A DNA stretch of 64,000 nucleotides from Micromonospora profundi (GCF_011927785.1 NZ_JAATJK010000001.1:1860001-1924000), one strand, 5' to 3'; positions 8,535 through 16,764 are shown, numbered from the stretch's first letter. Notes: generated by a model not told the origin, from the letters alone. Made by a program: numbers and translations.

Positions 8535-9200
8535 TCAGCGCTCCACGAGGCGGGTGCTGTCGGTGAGTTGGCGGGCCGGCCTGGCGGCGGAGAGGCTCTT
8601 CGCCTGGTACATGGCCGCGTCGGCGCGGCTGAGCGCCTCGGTGAGTTGGGCGGGGCCGGTCACCGGGGCGAGCCCGACGGACGCGGTCACCCGGACGCTG
8701 CTGCATCCGCTGAGCCGGATCGGTGCGGCGACGGTTTCGCTGAGCCGGCGGGTGGCGTGCTCGATCCAGCGCCGGTCGACGATCGGGCTGGCGAGCAGGC
8801 CGGCGAACTCGTCACCGCCGAGGCGGGCGACGAGGTTGTCCCCGGCGAAGCCGGCCAGGCGGTCGGCGACGCTGATCAGCACCTGGTCGCCGGCGGCGTG
8901 CCCGTACCGGTCGTTGATCTGCTTGAAGTCGTCGAGGTCGAGCACGATGGCGATCAGTGGCTGGCCGCCGGCGTCGGTGAGGAGTGCGGCCGCGAGGCGG
9001 TAGAAGGCACGCCGGTTGGGCAGCCCGGTGAGGGGGTCGTGGCTGGCGGCGTGCCGTTCGGCGGCGAGCTCGGCCTGGAGGTGCTCGATCTCGGCCTCGG
9101 CGCGTAGCGCCCGTCGGCGCAGTTGCCAGGAGGACAGCAGCGCTCCCGCCGCACAGATGCCGGAGGCGACGCTCATCGGATCCGGCACGAGACCTCCCAT
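8535..9200 (-). CDS. GGDEF-domain protein, probable diguanylate cyclase
   Basis: 221 residues. An N-terminal hydrophobic segment (MSVASGICAAGALLSSWQL) is followed by a short coiled coil (AEAEIEHLQAELAAER). The GGDEF domain runs from DPLTGLPNRRAFYRLA through LDLDDFKQINDRYGHAAGD to ARLGGDEFAGLL. The intact GGDEF signature and DxD-type metal site predict c-di-GMP synthesis from two GTP. The RxxD inhibitory site expected five residues before GGDEF is not seen, so product inhibition may be absent. ATG 9200 was chosen because it begins just before the membrane segment; a frame from 9287 adds an Arg/His-rich tail. Confidence 0.88.
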   Translation of the reverse strand: MGGLVPDPMSVASGICAAGALLSSWQLRRRALRAEAEIEHLQAELAAERHAASHDPLTGLPNRRAFYRLAAALLTDAGGQPLIAIVLDLDDFKQINDRYGHAAGDQVLISVADRLAGFAGDNLVARLGGDEFAGLLASPIVDRRWIEHATRRLSETVAAPIRLSGCSSVRVTASVGLAPVTGPAQLTEALSRADAAMYQAKSLSAARPARQLTDSTRLVER

Positions 9201-9292
9201 CACCGCGACCGCCTCCAGCCGTCGGTCGACGCGGCGCGGGTGCCGCGTCGGGCCCATTTCTCCCCATTGGTGCCCACGGTGGGTCACTCAAA

Positions 9293-9315
9293 GTGAACGG
9301 ATAAGCACCGTTCAC
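9293..9315. promoter_or_regulatory. inverted repeat in the divergent GGDEF/DUF397 intergenic region
   Basis: GTGAACGG and CCGTTCAC form perfect 8-base arms around a 7-base spacer, upstream of the DUF397 gene and 93 bases from the GGDEF start. TTATCAT at 9321-9327 just right of it could be part of a rightward -10. A second perfect palindrome, ATGCACGTGCAT, sits at 9358-9369. Both are plausible binding sites for the adjacent helix-turn-helix protein or another regulator. Confidence 0.4.
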
Positions 9316-9454
9316 GTGCGTTATCATGCTCGCCGTCCGGTGCAGATGCAATAGCAGATGCACGTGCATACGTCCGATGTCGATTACCGCACCCTCGCCG
9401 TCAACCGCTCCTCCCACGGGCACCGGCGGGCTCGTGAGCAGAAAGACGCCTCTC

Positions 9455-9694
9455 ATGCAGCAGCCACCCAATGGCGTTCCGATCCATCAGTTGCCTCCGC
9501 TGAGCTGGCTGAAGAGCCGTCGCAGCAACCCCAGCGGCAACTGCGTCGAAATCGCCGAACTGCCCGGGGGAGCAGGCATCGCCGTCCGTAACTCGCGGCA
9601 TCCTGAAGGGCCGGCGCTGATCTACACAGTGGACGAGATCGCCGCCTTCGTGCTCGGCGCCCGTGACGGTGACTTCGATCATCTGATCAACTGA
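9455..9694 (+). CDS. DUF397 domain-containing protein
   Basis: 79 residues with the complete DUF397 signature: LSWLKSRRSNPSGNCVEIAE, then GIAVRNSRHPEGPALIYT and EIAAFVLGARDGDFDHLI. DUF397 proteins are small partners of Scr1/DUF5753-type XRE regulators in actinomycetes, and many such pairs influence development or secondary metabolism. Here the partner starts 139 bases downstream on the same strand. ATG 9455 is preferred, and GTG 9434 in the same frame is an alternative. The family may act as an antagonist of the DNA-binding partner; that is inferred from the pairing. Confidence 0.88.
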   Translation: MQQPPNGVPIHQLPPLSWLKSRRSNPSGNCVEIAELPGGAGIAVRNSRHPEGPALIYTVDEIAAFVLGARDGDFDHLIN

Positions 9695-9832
9695 GCGCTC
9701 CGACAGGCGCGTCCCGGGAACGGGACTGATTCACCGCTCCGGAGGAGTTCATCTCACCGACGGTCCATGGCATGCTTACACGTCGGCCGGGCCGGATGCC
9801 CGACCAAGTGGTCGGTATCCGGAGGCCCGCAC

Positions 9833-10720
9833 GTGACGATGGTTCCCGCCGAGGGCGGCCCGACAACGGGGCCGACAGTGCTGCGCATGTTGCTCGGTGC
9901 CCAACTGCGCCGGCTGCGGGAGGCCAGCGGGGTGACCCGCGAAGGCGCCGGCTGGGAGATCCGCTCGTCCGAGTCCAAGATCAGTCGGATGGAGCTGGGC
10001 CGCGTCGGGTTCAAGGAACGCGACGTGGCCGACCTGCTCACCCTGTACGGCGTCACGGACGGGCAGGAGCGTGAGGCGCTGCTCAAGCTCGCCCGGGACG
10101 CCAACAGCCCGGGGTGGTGGCACCGCTACGGCGACGTCCTGCCCAGCTGGTTCCAGTCGTACCTGGGGCTGGAGGCCGCGGCGGCGCTGATCCGCAGCTA
10201 CGAGGTGCAGTTCGTGCCCGGCCTCCTGCAGACCCCGGAGTACGCCCGCGCGGTCGTCCTGCTCGGGCACAGCGCGGCGGACGTGGCCGAGATCGATCGC
10301 CGGGTGGCGTTGCGGATGCAGCGCCAGGAAATCCTGCGTCGTGATCGTCCGCCGCAGCTCTGGGTCGTGGTGGACGAGGCGGCGCTACGCCGGCCGATCG
10401 GCGGCGTCGAGGTGATGCGCGGGCAGATCGAGGCGCTCATCGAGGCGACCAGGTCGCCCCACATCCGACTCCAGATCATCCCGTTCGCGGCCGGTGGCCA
10501 CGCGGCGGCCGGCGGCGCCTTCACCATCCTGCGCTTCGGTGATCAGGAGCTGCCCGACATCGTCTACATCGAACAGCTCACCAGCGCTCTCTACCTCGAC
10601 AAGCGCGACGACCTCGAGTACTACGCAGTGGCCATGGAGCGGCTCTGCGTGGAGGCCGAACCGCCGGAGCGCACCCCGGAGATCCTCGCCCGGTTGCTGA
10701 AGGACGCCTACCCGCACTGA
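9833..10720 (+). CDS. XRE-family regulator with DUF5753 domain
   Basis: 295 residues. The N-terminal helix-turn-helix (LGAQLRRLREASGVTREGAGW, then SESKISRMELGRVGFKERDV) is followed by the large DUF5753 domain. The latter shows SYEVQFVPGLLQTPEYARAVV, LWVVVDEAALRRPIGG, IQLQ-like IRLQIIPF and YIEQLTSALYLDKRDDLEYY. GTG 9833 is chosen because GGAGG lies 7 bases upstream; ATG 9839 has worse spacing. It forms the classic pair with the DUF397 gene just upstream. Targets are unknown. Confidence 0.9.
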   Translation: MTMVPAEGGPTTGPTVLRMLLGAQLRRLREASGVTREGAGWEIRSSESKISRMELGRVGFKERDVADLLTLYGVTDGQEREALLKLARDANSPGWWHRYGDVLPSWFQSYLGLEAAAALIRSYEVQFVPGLLQTPEYARAVVLLGHSAADVAEIDRRVALRMQRQEILRRDRPPQLWVVVDEAALRRPIGGVEVMRGQIEALIEATRSPHIRLQIIPFAAGGHAAAGGAFTILRFGDQELPDIVYIEQLTSALYLDKRDDLEYYAVAMERLCVEAEPPERTPEILARLLKDAYPH

Positions 10721-10929
10721 CGCACGTCCGCGTCGTCGTAGCGGGCTCGGGCCTCGTGCACCTCGGCGATGTGCGTTTCTGCCCACGCCTTGATGGCCCG
10801 TTGCACGGGCAGCAGGCTCTCGCCCAGCGGCGTCAGCTGGTAGTCGACCCGGGCCGGCACGCCAGCGGTCACCGACCGGCTCACCAGGCCCTCGCGCTCC
10901 AGTTTGCGCAGCGTCTGGGTGAGCATCAC
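10708..10929 (-). pseudogene. HxlR-family regulator remnant, 5' end deleted
   Basis: The 73 codons encode only the second half of an HxlR winged helix: MLTQTLRKLEREGLVSRSV, then VDYQLTPLGESLLPVQRAIKAW. Full-length HxlR proteins are about 110-130 residues and have some 35-40 residues before this point (the helix with the conserved Cys and the start of the recognition helix). Here the homology stops abruptly at about 10929. Beyond it, the opposite strand reads straight into an oxidoreductase fragment also missing its 5' end. HxlR regulators are commonly divergent from the oxidoreductase they control, so one deletion appears to have removed both 5' ends and the shared promoter. Confidence 0.8.
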
Positions 10930-11403
10930 CGGGGCGGCCGGCGGGGTGGGTGGTCTGCTGCTCGAACTGGCGGCGCTGCGCGGTGTGCGGACCGTAGCGG
11001 TGGCAGACCCCCGGGACGAGGAGTTGGTACGCGGGCTGGGCGCCGACTGGTTCGTGCCGCGTACCGACCGGTTGGGCGCGGCGGTGCGCGCAGTGGTTCC
11101 GGGTGGGGTGGACGCGGTGGTCGACGCCGCGGTCGTCGGCGTCGCGGCTCACGAGGCGATGCGGGGCGGGGGAACGTTCGTGGCGCTGGTGGCGCCGTTC
11201 GCCCCGCCGCCGTTGCGGGCCACCCGGGTCGTCGTTCAGGAGGTCTGCGCCGACGGCGCCCGGTTGGCGGAGTTGTCAGCGCTTGTCGACAGCGGCAGTT
11301 GAGCCTGCGACTGGCCGATCGGTTGCCGCTGGCTGAGGTGGCGGCGGCGCACGAGCGGCTGGCCGCCGGAGGTCTGCGGGGGCGTCTGGTGCTAGTGCCC
11401 TGA
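10921..11403 (+). pseudogene. NADPH:quinone oxidoreductase-like MDR remnant, truncated and frameshifted
   Basis: The fragment starts in the middle of the Rossmann domain (ITGAAGGVGGLLLELAALRG, the AxGGVG nucleotide-binding loop) and continues GVRTVAVADPRDEELVRGLGA. About 140 N-terminal residues expected of an MDR protein are missing. Near 11294 the frame ends in a stop (DSGS, then TGA). The C-terminal signature LPLAEVAAAHERLAAGG and GRLVLVP continues in another frame to 11403. A one-base deletion restores this: inserting one base gives SGQLSLRLADRLPL. Two independent lesions make it a pseudogene. Confidence 0.82.
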
Positions 11404-11413
11404 AGGTTCGCTA

Positions 11414-11443
11414 TTGACCGACGCCGACGTGTCACGCTAATCT
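11414..11443 (+). promoter_or_regulatory. promoter of the LacI-family gene
   Basis: TTGACC (11414-11419) and TAATCT (11438-11443) are separated by 18 bases, close to the housekeeping sigma consensus. The -10 box ends one base before the first of two operator copies, so bound repressor would cover the transcription start. Confidence 0.6.
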
Positions 11444-11473
11444 CTGGATCGATACAGTTCTGAATCGATCCAG
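11444..11473. promoter_or_regulatory. tandem LacI-type operators
   Basis: Two 14-base near-palindromes, CTGGATCGATACAG (11444-11457) and CTGAATCGATCCAG (11460-11473), are separated by TT. Each centres on ATCGAT, and the two are near inverse copies of each other, so together they form a larger inverted repeat with perfect 11-base outer arms. Centre-to-centre distance is 16 bases. Placement between the -10 box and the GTG of a LacI-family gene indicates autoregulation. Confidence 0.7.
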
Positions 11474-11484
11474 AGGGGTGCCGG

Positions 11485-12549
11485 GTGAGGCCAACACTGC
11501 AAGCCGTCGCGGAGGCCGTGGGCGTTTCCCGCAGCACCGTGTCCAACGCCTACAGTCGCCCCGACCAGCTCTCCGCCGCCCTGCGCGAGCGGATCCTCGA
11601 CGCAGCCCGGCAGCTCGGCTACCCCGGTCCCAACCCCACCGCCCGCTCCCTGCGTCGCGGCTTCGTCGGCTCGATCGGGGTGCTGTTCACCTCGCAACTG
11701 TCGTACGCCTTCACCGACCCCTTCGCGGTCCGCTTCCTCGCCGGGGTCGGCGGCGCCGCCGAACGGCACGGCACCAGCATGCTGCTGGTGCCGCTGCCGC
11801 CGGCCCAGACCGACGCCCGGCGGGCGGTGGAGAACGCCGCAGTCGACGGCTTCTGTGTCTACTGCGCCGCCGACGAGGAATGGGCGCTGGACGTGATCCG
11901 GGAGCGTGGCCTGCCGTTCGTCACCACTGCGGCCCGCGAGGACGCCGGCCCCGACGACCGGTTCGTCGGCATCGACGAGCGCGCGGCGGCCCACCGCATC
12001 GCCGCGCACGTGGCCGGCCTCGGCCACCGCCGGGTCGCCCTGCTCGCCGACGCCGTGCTGCCCGACGCGTCGACCGGCCCGGTCACCCTGGCCGGGGCGG
12101 ACGAGGTGTGGCATCCGACCACCCGCGACCGGCTTGCCGGCTTCGCCGACGCGTTCGCCGAGGTCGGCGTCGACTGGGGCGAGTTGACGCTGGTCAGCGC
12201 TGCGGGCAACAGCCGGGCCGCCGGAGTCGCCGCCGTCGCCGGGCTGTTCGACAGGCCCGCACCGCCGACAGCCGTGCTGGCCGGCTCCGACGTGCTCGCC
12301 CTCGGCGTGCTCGACGCGCTGGCCCAGCGGCCGGGTAACACCAACCCGCCGGTTTCGGTGACCGGCTTCGACGACATTCCCGAGGCCGCGACCGCCGGCC
12401 TCACCACCGTCCGGCAACCGGCCGAGGAGAAGGGCCGGATCGCCGCCGAACTGCTGCTCGACCCACCCACGGACCCCGCAGCCGGTCACGTGCTGCTGCC
12501 CACCGCGCTCATCGTCCGGTCCTCCACCGGACCTGTCCCGAGGAGTTGA
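11485..12549 (+). CDS. LacI-family transcriptional regulator
   Basis: 354 residues. The DNA-binding head is TLQAVAEAVGVSRSTVSNAYSRPDQLS with the hinge helix NPTARSLRRG. The periplasmic-binding-protein-like domain follows: GSIGVLFTS, LGHRRVALLAD near residue 175, and DIPEAATAGLTTVRQPAEEKGRIAAELLL near 310. GTG 11485 starts right after two operator copies, so it very likely represses itself. Its effector and other targets are unknown; no sugar gene is adjacent. An unusual insert, DASTGPVTLAGADEVWHPTT, sits between the strands near residue 200, as in a subgroup of actinobacterial LacI proteins. Confidence 0.92.
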   Translation: MRPTLQAVAEAVGVSRSTVSNAYSRPDQLSAALRERILDAARQLGYPGPNPTARSLRRGFVGSIGVLFTSQLSYAFTDPFAVRFLAGVGGAAERHGTSMLLVPLPPAQTDARRAVENAAVDGFCVYCAADEEWALDVIRERGLPFVTTAAREDAGPDDRFVGIDERAAAHRIAAHVAGLGHRRVALLADAVLPDASTGPVTLAGADEVWHPTTRDRLAGFADAFAEVGVDWGELTLVSAAGNSRAAGVAAVAGLFDRPAPPTAVLAGSDVLALGVLDALAQRPGNTNPPVSVTGFDDIPEAATAGLTTVRQPAEEKGRIAAELLLDPPTDPAAGHVLLPTALIVRSSTGPVPRS

Positions 12550-12551
12550 CC

Positions 12552-12755
12552 ATGGAATTCCCGACCGGATACGTCACCGCTCTCGACGCCATGAACCGTC
12601 ACGTCAACTCGGCCCGACCGGACGCCCCCGTCCAGGTCGAGCGGCCCCGCCGGGCGCTGCTCGCGCCGACCCGGCAGGCCGCCGCCGGTGTCCTGCACCG
12701 GCTCGCCGACCGGATCCAGCCGCGACCGGTGCCGTCCACCCCCCGCTGCTCCTGA
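12552..12755 (+). CDS. small hypothetical protein, possibly coupled to the LacI gene
   Basis: 67 residues with no family I recognise. ATG 12552 has a GAGGAG ribosome-binding site 8 bases upstream, inside the last codons of the LacI gene, and starts 3 bases after its stop. That supports translation as the second gene of the unit. The sequence is basic and Pro/Arg-rich (VQVERPRRALLAPTRQAAA) with no signal peptide or membrane segment. Confidence 0.5.
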   Translation: MEFPTGYVTALDAMNRHVNSARPDAPVQVERPRRALLAPTRQAAAGVLHRLADRIQPRPVPSTPRCS

Positions 12756-12877
12756 CCTGCCCGTCAGGCCCGGTGCCACCCGCGCAACACCCCATTTCGG
12801 TACGCGGGGAACGGGCGGGTCGGCACCGGGCGGCGCGGGTGGTCGAGCGGGGAAGGGCCAGGCAGACTGGTGAGGCC

Positions 12878-14488
12878 ATGTCACAGTTCACGCCTGCCCT
12901 CCGCCTCCACGACCGCTACGTGCTGCACGAGCGGATCGGCCTCGGCGGCATGTCCGAGGTGTGGCGGGCCGACGACGAAGTGCTCGGCCGGCCCGTCGCG
13001 GTGAAGGTGCTCGCCGGGCAGCTCGCCGCCGACCCGCACCTGATGGCCACCATCCGGCGCGAGGCCCGCGCGGCCGCCCGGCTCACCCACCCGCACGTGA
13101 CCCAGGTGTACGACTACGCCGAGGCGACACTGGCCGGCGGAGTGGTAGTGCCATACCTGGTGATGGAGCTGGTCGACGGGCACAACCTCGCCGATCGCCT
13201 GCGGTCCGGGCCGATGCCCTGGCCGGAGGCGGTCCGGGTGGCCGGGCAGATCGCCGCCGCGCTGGCCGCCGCGCACCGCATCGGCGTGGTGCACCGGGAC
13301 GTCAAACCGGGCAACGTCATGCTCACCGACACTGGTGCCAAGGTGCTCGACTTCGGCATCGCCGCGCTCGGCGGGCTCGACAGCCGATCCGGCGAACCGC
13401 TGATGGGCACCCCCGCCTACTTCGCCCCCGAGCGCCTCGCCGCTGGCCCACCCGACCCGGCCAGCGACGTGTACGCCCTCGGCGCGCTGCTCTACCGCCT
13501 GCTCACCGGCCAGGCGCCGCTGCCAGTGCAGAGCTGGGAGGACGCCCTCAGGGTGCACCGGCAGCGCACGCCGGTGCCGCCGCTGCGGGTGCCCGGCCTG
13601 CCGGCCGACATCGCCGAGCTGACCCTCACCTGCCTCGCCACCGATCCGGCCCACCGGCCGAGCGCCGCCCGGATCGCCCGCCGGTTCGGCACCGCGCAGC
13701 CTGTCGAGCCGGAGATGCTGGGCTTTCCGCACTCGGCGGCAGCCCATCCGCCCACCGAGATGATGCGTCTCCCGTCGCCAGCTCCGACGGGCAACCGGTC
13801 CACGGAGATGGCGCACGTCCCGTCGTCGACCCAAGCAGTCCACCCGCCCACGCTCATCGACCGCTCGGCGACCCCAGCGGTCCTCGCGCCGGCCGCCACC
13901 CCGCTGGCGGCTACCGCACCGGCCGCTACCGCACCGGCGGGCACCGCACCCCGTCGGCGTCGGTCCCGCCGGCCGCTCGCCGTGCTGACCGCCGCCGGGC
14001 TCGCGGCAGTGGTCGGGCTCGGCGCGCTGCTCACCCAGGGCCCCGACTCGCCTGAGTCACCCGATACCTCGCAGCTCGCCGCCCCGTCCGCCACCAACTC
14101 CCCGACGCCCTCGCCCACCACACAGTCGCCGAGGCCGACGTCACCGGCCGCGCCGCCGCCCACCACCAGCGCACCGACTCCGACTCCGACCCGGACGTTC
14201 GGCCAGCAGGTGCCGGTGAGCCTGTGGCAGGTGACCGGCGAGTTCACAGCGGTGCTTGCCCAGGCGCAGGCGCGCGGCGACATCGACCGCAGGACCGCCG
14301 AGGACCTGCGCGACGACCTCGCCGACCTGGGCAGCCGGCCACGCGACCGCGCCCGCAACATCGCCGACCTGCGGGAACGCATCGCCAAGCTGGTCGAGCG
14401 GCGCGAGATGTCGGCGCGTACGGGCGCCCAGCTCGACGCCCTGCTCACCCAGGCGACCACTGCCGCCACCGGCCGCACCGACGACTGA
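12878..14488 (+). CDS. membrane-anchored Ser/Thr protein kinase (PknB-type) with helical extracellular domain
   Basis: 536 residues. The kinase domain spans about residues 8-265: glycine loop GLGGMSEVW, VAVKVL Lys, RREARAAARL Glu, catalytic HRDVKPGNVML, DFG in VLDFGIAALGG, APE as FAPERLAAG. A Pro/Thr-rich juxtamembrane stretch follows, with LPSPAPTGNRSTEM-like repeats. One membrane segment (LAVLTAAGLAAVVGLGALLT) lies near residue 375, then a Pro/Ser/Thr stalk. The last about 90 residues are charged and helical (ALAQAQARGDIDRRTAEDLRDDL-like), resembling FIMAH-type repeats rather than PASTA. It would sense an extracytoplasmic cue and phosphorylate cytosolic targets. ATG 12878 is used because the kinase begins directly after it. 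Confidence 0.92.
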   Translation: MSQFTPALRLHDRYVLHERIGLGGMSEVWRADDEVLGRPVAVKVLAGQLAADPHLMATIRREARAAARLTHPHVTQVYDYAEATLAGGVVVPYLVMELVDGHNLADRLRSGPMPWPEAVRVAGQIAAALAAAHRIGVVHRDVKPGNVMLTDTGAKVLDFGIAALGGLDSRSGEPLMGTPAYFAPERLAAGPPDPASDVYALGALLYRLLTGQAPLPVQSWEDALRVHRQRTPVPPLRVPGLPADIAELTLTCLATDPAHRPSAARIARRFGTAQPVEPEMLGFPHSAAAHPPTEMMRLPSPAPTGNRSTEMAHVPSSTQAVHPPTLIDRSATPAVLAPAATPLAATAPAATAPAGTAPRRRRSRRPLAVLTAAGLAAVVGLGALLTQGPDSPESPDTSQLAAPSATNSPTPSPTTQSPRPTSPAAPPPTTSAPTPTPTRTFGQQVPVSLWQVTGEFTAVLAQAQARGDIDRRTAEDLRDDLADLGSRPRDRARNIADLRERIAKLVERREMSARTGAQLDALLTQATTAATGRTDD

Positions 14489-14492
14489 CGCG

Positions 14493-14990
14493 CTACTCGG
14501 CGAGGATCTGCTCGCGGAGGATCTCCGCGTGCCCGCAGTGCTGCGCCAACTCCCGCAGCACGTGCAGATAGACCCAGCGCAGCGGCAGCGGCCCCCGCCG
14601 GTTTCCGCGCAGCACGTCGTCCAGACCCAGGGCGGCCGTCGCCCGGCGGGACGCCGCACACGCCTCCCGGTGTGCTTGCCGCACGCTGGCGATCGTGTCG
14701 TCGGCGTCGAGGAGGAACGAATCCTCCGACGACTCCGGTAAGCCGATCTCGGCGCGGGACCGGCACGTTACGGCCTCGTCGAACCACACCTTCTCGACGA
14801 ACGTGACGTGCTTCACCAGGCCGAGCAGGGTCGTACGGGACGGCACCAACGACAGGCGCGCCTGCTCCTCGGTCAACCCGTCCAGACAGCCGTCGAGCGC
14901 GTTGCGGTGCTCGTCGATGAAAGCCTCGAACTGCTCATGTGCGGAAGCGCCGACCACGTCGGAGGCGAAGGTCACCGGAAGGGACGTCAT
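14493..14990 (-). CDS. DinB-fold (DUF664) protein
   Basis: 165-residue four-helix-bundle protein of the DinB/YfiT superfamily. Recognisable parts are LVPSRTTLLGLVKHVTFVEKVWF (first metal-ligand His) and RWVYLHVLRELAQHCGHAEILREQIL (the last two His). Members of this group in actinobacteria often are mycothiol-dependent or metal-dependent transferases of unknown substrate. The gene converges on the kinase gene with only 4 bases between the stops. Confidence 0.88.
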   Translation of the reverse strand: MTSLPVTFASDVVGASAHEQFEAFIDEHRNALDGCLDGLTEEQARLSLVPSRTTLLGLVKHVTFVEKVWFDEAVTCRSRAEIGLPESSEDSFLLDADDTIASVRQAHREACAASRRATAALGLDDVLRGNRRGPLPLRWVYLHVLRELAQHCGHAEILREQILAE

Positions 14991-15024
14991 GACCGCAGCC
15001 TAAGGCCACCGGCCGGGACGGTGT

Positions 15025-15465
15025 TCAACCGAAGGAGACCAGGGCGCCGCGCTCGTCGAAGCGGGCCGTTCCCGCCCATGCGACCTCCCAACGGTTGCCC
15101 TCGGGATCGGCGATGTAGGCAGAGCGCCCACCCCAGGGCCGGTCGGTAGGCTCGGCCACCACCGTCGCACCCGCCGCGACCGCTGCGGCGAAAGCCGTGT
15201 CGACCTCGGCCCGGCTGTCGACGTTGCAGGCCAGGGTCACCCCGGACCAGCCGCCGGTCGGACCGGGCACGCCGGGTGCCGCCTCGGCGGCCAACTCCGG
15301 CAGCGGAAAGAGCGCGAACAGAACGCCGCCGAGCAGGAACGCCGACCAACTGTCGTCGCTGCCCGTCGACTCGGGCCAGCCCAGCGAGCGGTAGAACGAC
15401 CGCAGCCGGCCCATGTCGCGGGCGCCCACTGTGACAACCGACAGTCGGGAGGGAAGTGCGTCCAT
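15025..15465 (-). CDS. VOC-family (glyoxalase/bleomycin-resistance fold) protein
   Basis: 146 residues. It starts RLSVVTVGARDMGRLRSFYRSLGW, the first strand and helix of a VOC module, and ends in YIADPEGNRWEVAWAG with the metal-type Glu. ATG 15465 gives a standard N-terminus; the longer frame to 15507 adds nothing recognisable. Substrate is unknown. Neighbours on both sides are unrelated small genes. Confidence 0.85.
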   Translation of the reverse strand: MDALPSRLSVVTVGARDMGRLRSFYRSLGWPESTGSDDSWSAFLLGGVLFALFPLPELAAEAAPGVPGPTGGWSGVTLACNVDSRAEVDTAFAAAVAAGATVVAEPTDRPWGGRSAYIADPEGNRWEVAWAGTARFDERGALVSFG

Positions 15466-15513
15466 GACACTGATCCTGCCCGGGGCGTACGACAAGTCGG
15501 CACCCACCGTCTG

Positions 15514-16335
15514 TCAGGGACGGTGAGCGGCTCCCGGGCCGGCGAGGGCCTGAAGCGACGCGGTGGTCGCAGGGTCGGCCGGGAAGAAGGCCTCGACGGC
15601 CAATCCGGCGACTGTGACGTCCAGCGGCGTACCGAAGAGGGTGGTGGTGCTGAGGAAGGACATCTCCCGGCCGTCATGGCGGTAGCGCAGCGGAACGACG
15701 ATGCGTGACACCGCCGTGCTGATCGGCGTCTCGTGGGCGTCGTCGCCGGGGTAGCCGCGAAGCTCCTCGTGCAGGTCGTACAGGATCGGGTCGTTGCTCG
15801 TCACTGCCTGCTGGCGCAGCCGGCTCAGCAGATGGGCGCGCCACTGCGGCAGGTTGAGGATGCGCGGAGCCATGCCGTCGGGGTGCAGGCTGAGCCGCAG
15901 CACGTTCACCGGGGGGCTCAGTAGGCGGGGGTCCGCGCCAGCGGTGAACAGGGCCACTGCCGGATTGGCCTCGACAAGGTGCCAGTGCTTGTCGACGAGC
16001 AGCGCTGGGTACGGGCTGTGACCGTCGAGGATCTGCCGCACTGCAGCGCGCACCGGGTCCAACTCCGGATCGGTCAGCTCGTGAGTGGAGTACGCGGGCG
16101 CGTAGCCACCGGCGAGCAGGACCGTGTTGCGGGCCGCCAACGGCAGGTCGAGCTGCTCGGCCAGCCGTAGGATCAGCTCCGGACTCGGGCGCGACCGCCC
16201 GGTCTCCACGAAGCTCAGATGCCGGGCCGACACCCCCGCCTCGATCGACAGGTCGAGCTGACTCATCCCGCGGGTTCGGCGCCAGTCGCGCAGCAACTCC
16301 CCGACGCCGCGCGCGGGCCCTGCCGTGGTCGTCAC
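15514..16335 (-). CDS. XRE-family regulator with MmyB-like ligand-binding domain
   Basis: 273 residues. The helix-turn-helix is LLRDWRRTRGMSQLDLSIEA with VSARHLSFVETGRSRPSPELI. The MmyB-type PAS-like domain is clear in PYPALLVDKHWHLVEANPAV and, further on, VPLRYRHDGREMSFLSTTTLFGTPLDVTVAGLAVEAFFPAD. Such regulators often control adjacent oxidoreductases. Here the divergent neighbour, 87 bases away, is a DUF1330 gene, a plausible target. Confidence 0.9.
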   Translation of the reverse strand: MTTTAGPARGVGELLRDWRRTRGMSQLDLSIEAGVSARHLSFVETGRSRPSPELILRLAEQLDLPLAARNTVLLAGGYAPAYSTHELTDPELDPVRAAVRQILDGHSPYPALLVDKHWHLVEANPAVALFTAGADPRLLSPPVNVLRLSLHPDGMAPRILNLPQWRAHLLSRLRQQAVTSNDPILYDLHEELRGYPGDDAHETPISTAVSRIVVPLRYRHDGREMSFLSTTTLFGTPLDVTVAGLAVEAFFPADPATTASLQALAGPGAAHRP

Positions 16336-16422
16336 GCCTCGACCCTAGTGACAGCGGCTGCGCACGAACCATTACCTGCGAGGTAATCGACAGGGCACCG
16401 GCAGCCTCGGGACCATCTCCCC

Positions 16423-16764
16423 ATGACCGCGTACGGACTTGCGCATCTGCGCACCGCATCCACCCACGCCGACGTGCTGGAGTACCTGCGCCGCATCGAC
16501 GCCACCCTTGCCCCCTTCGGCGGCCGGTTCCTCGTCCACGGCGGCGACGTCGAGGTCCTGGAGGGTACCTGGCCGGGCCATCTGGTGATCATCGAGTTTC
16601 CCGACCTGCCCACGGCCCGCGCCTGGTACGACTCCAGCGACTACCAGGAGATCAAGCCCTTCCGGACACGGCACATCGCTGGCGACGTGATCCTGGCCGA
16701 CGGAGTCGAGCCCGACCACAGTTCAGCCGAGCTCGCCGCGAGCCTTGCCCGCCAAAGCGCGTGA
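16423..16764 (+). CDS. DUF1330 domain protein
   Basis: 113 residues, ferredoxin-like fold of the DUF1330 family: GRFLVHGGDVEVLEGTWPG, then LVIIEFPDLPTARAWYDSSDYQEIKPFR. Function of the family is unknown. It is divergent from the MmyB-type regulator, which may control it. Confidence 0.87.
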   Translation: MTAYGLAHLRTASTHADVLEYLRRIDATLAPFGGRFLVHGGDVEVLEGTWPGHLVIIEFPDLPTARAWYDSSDYQEIKPFRTRHIAGDVILADGVEPDHSSAELAASLARQSA

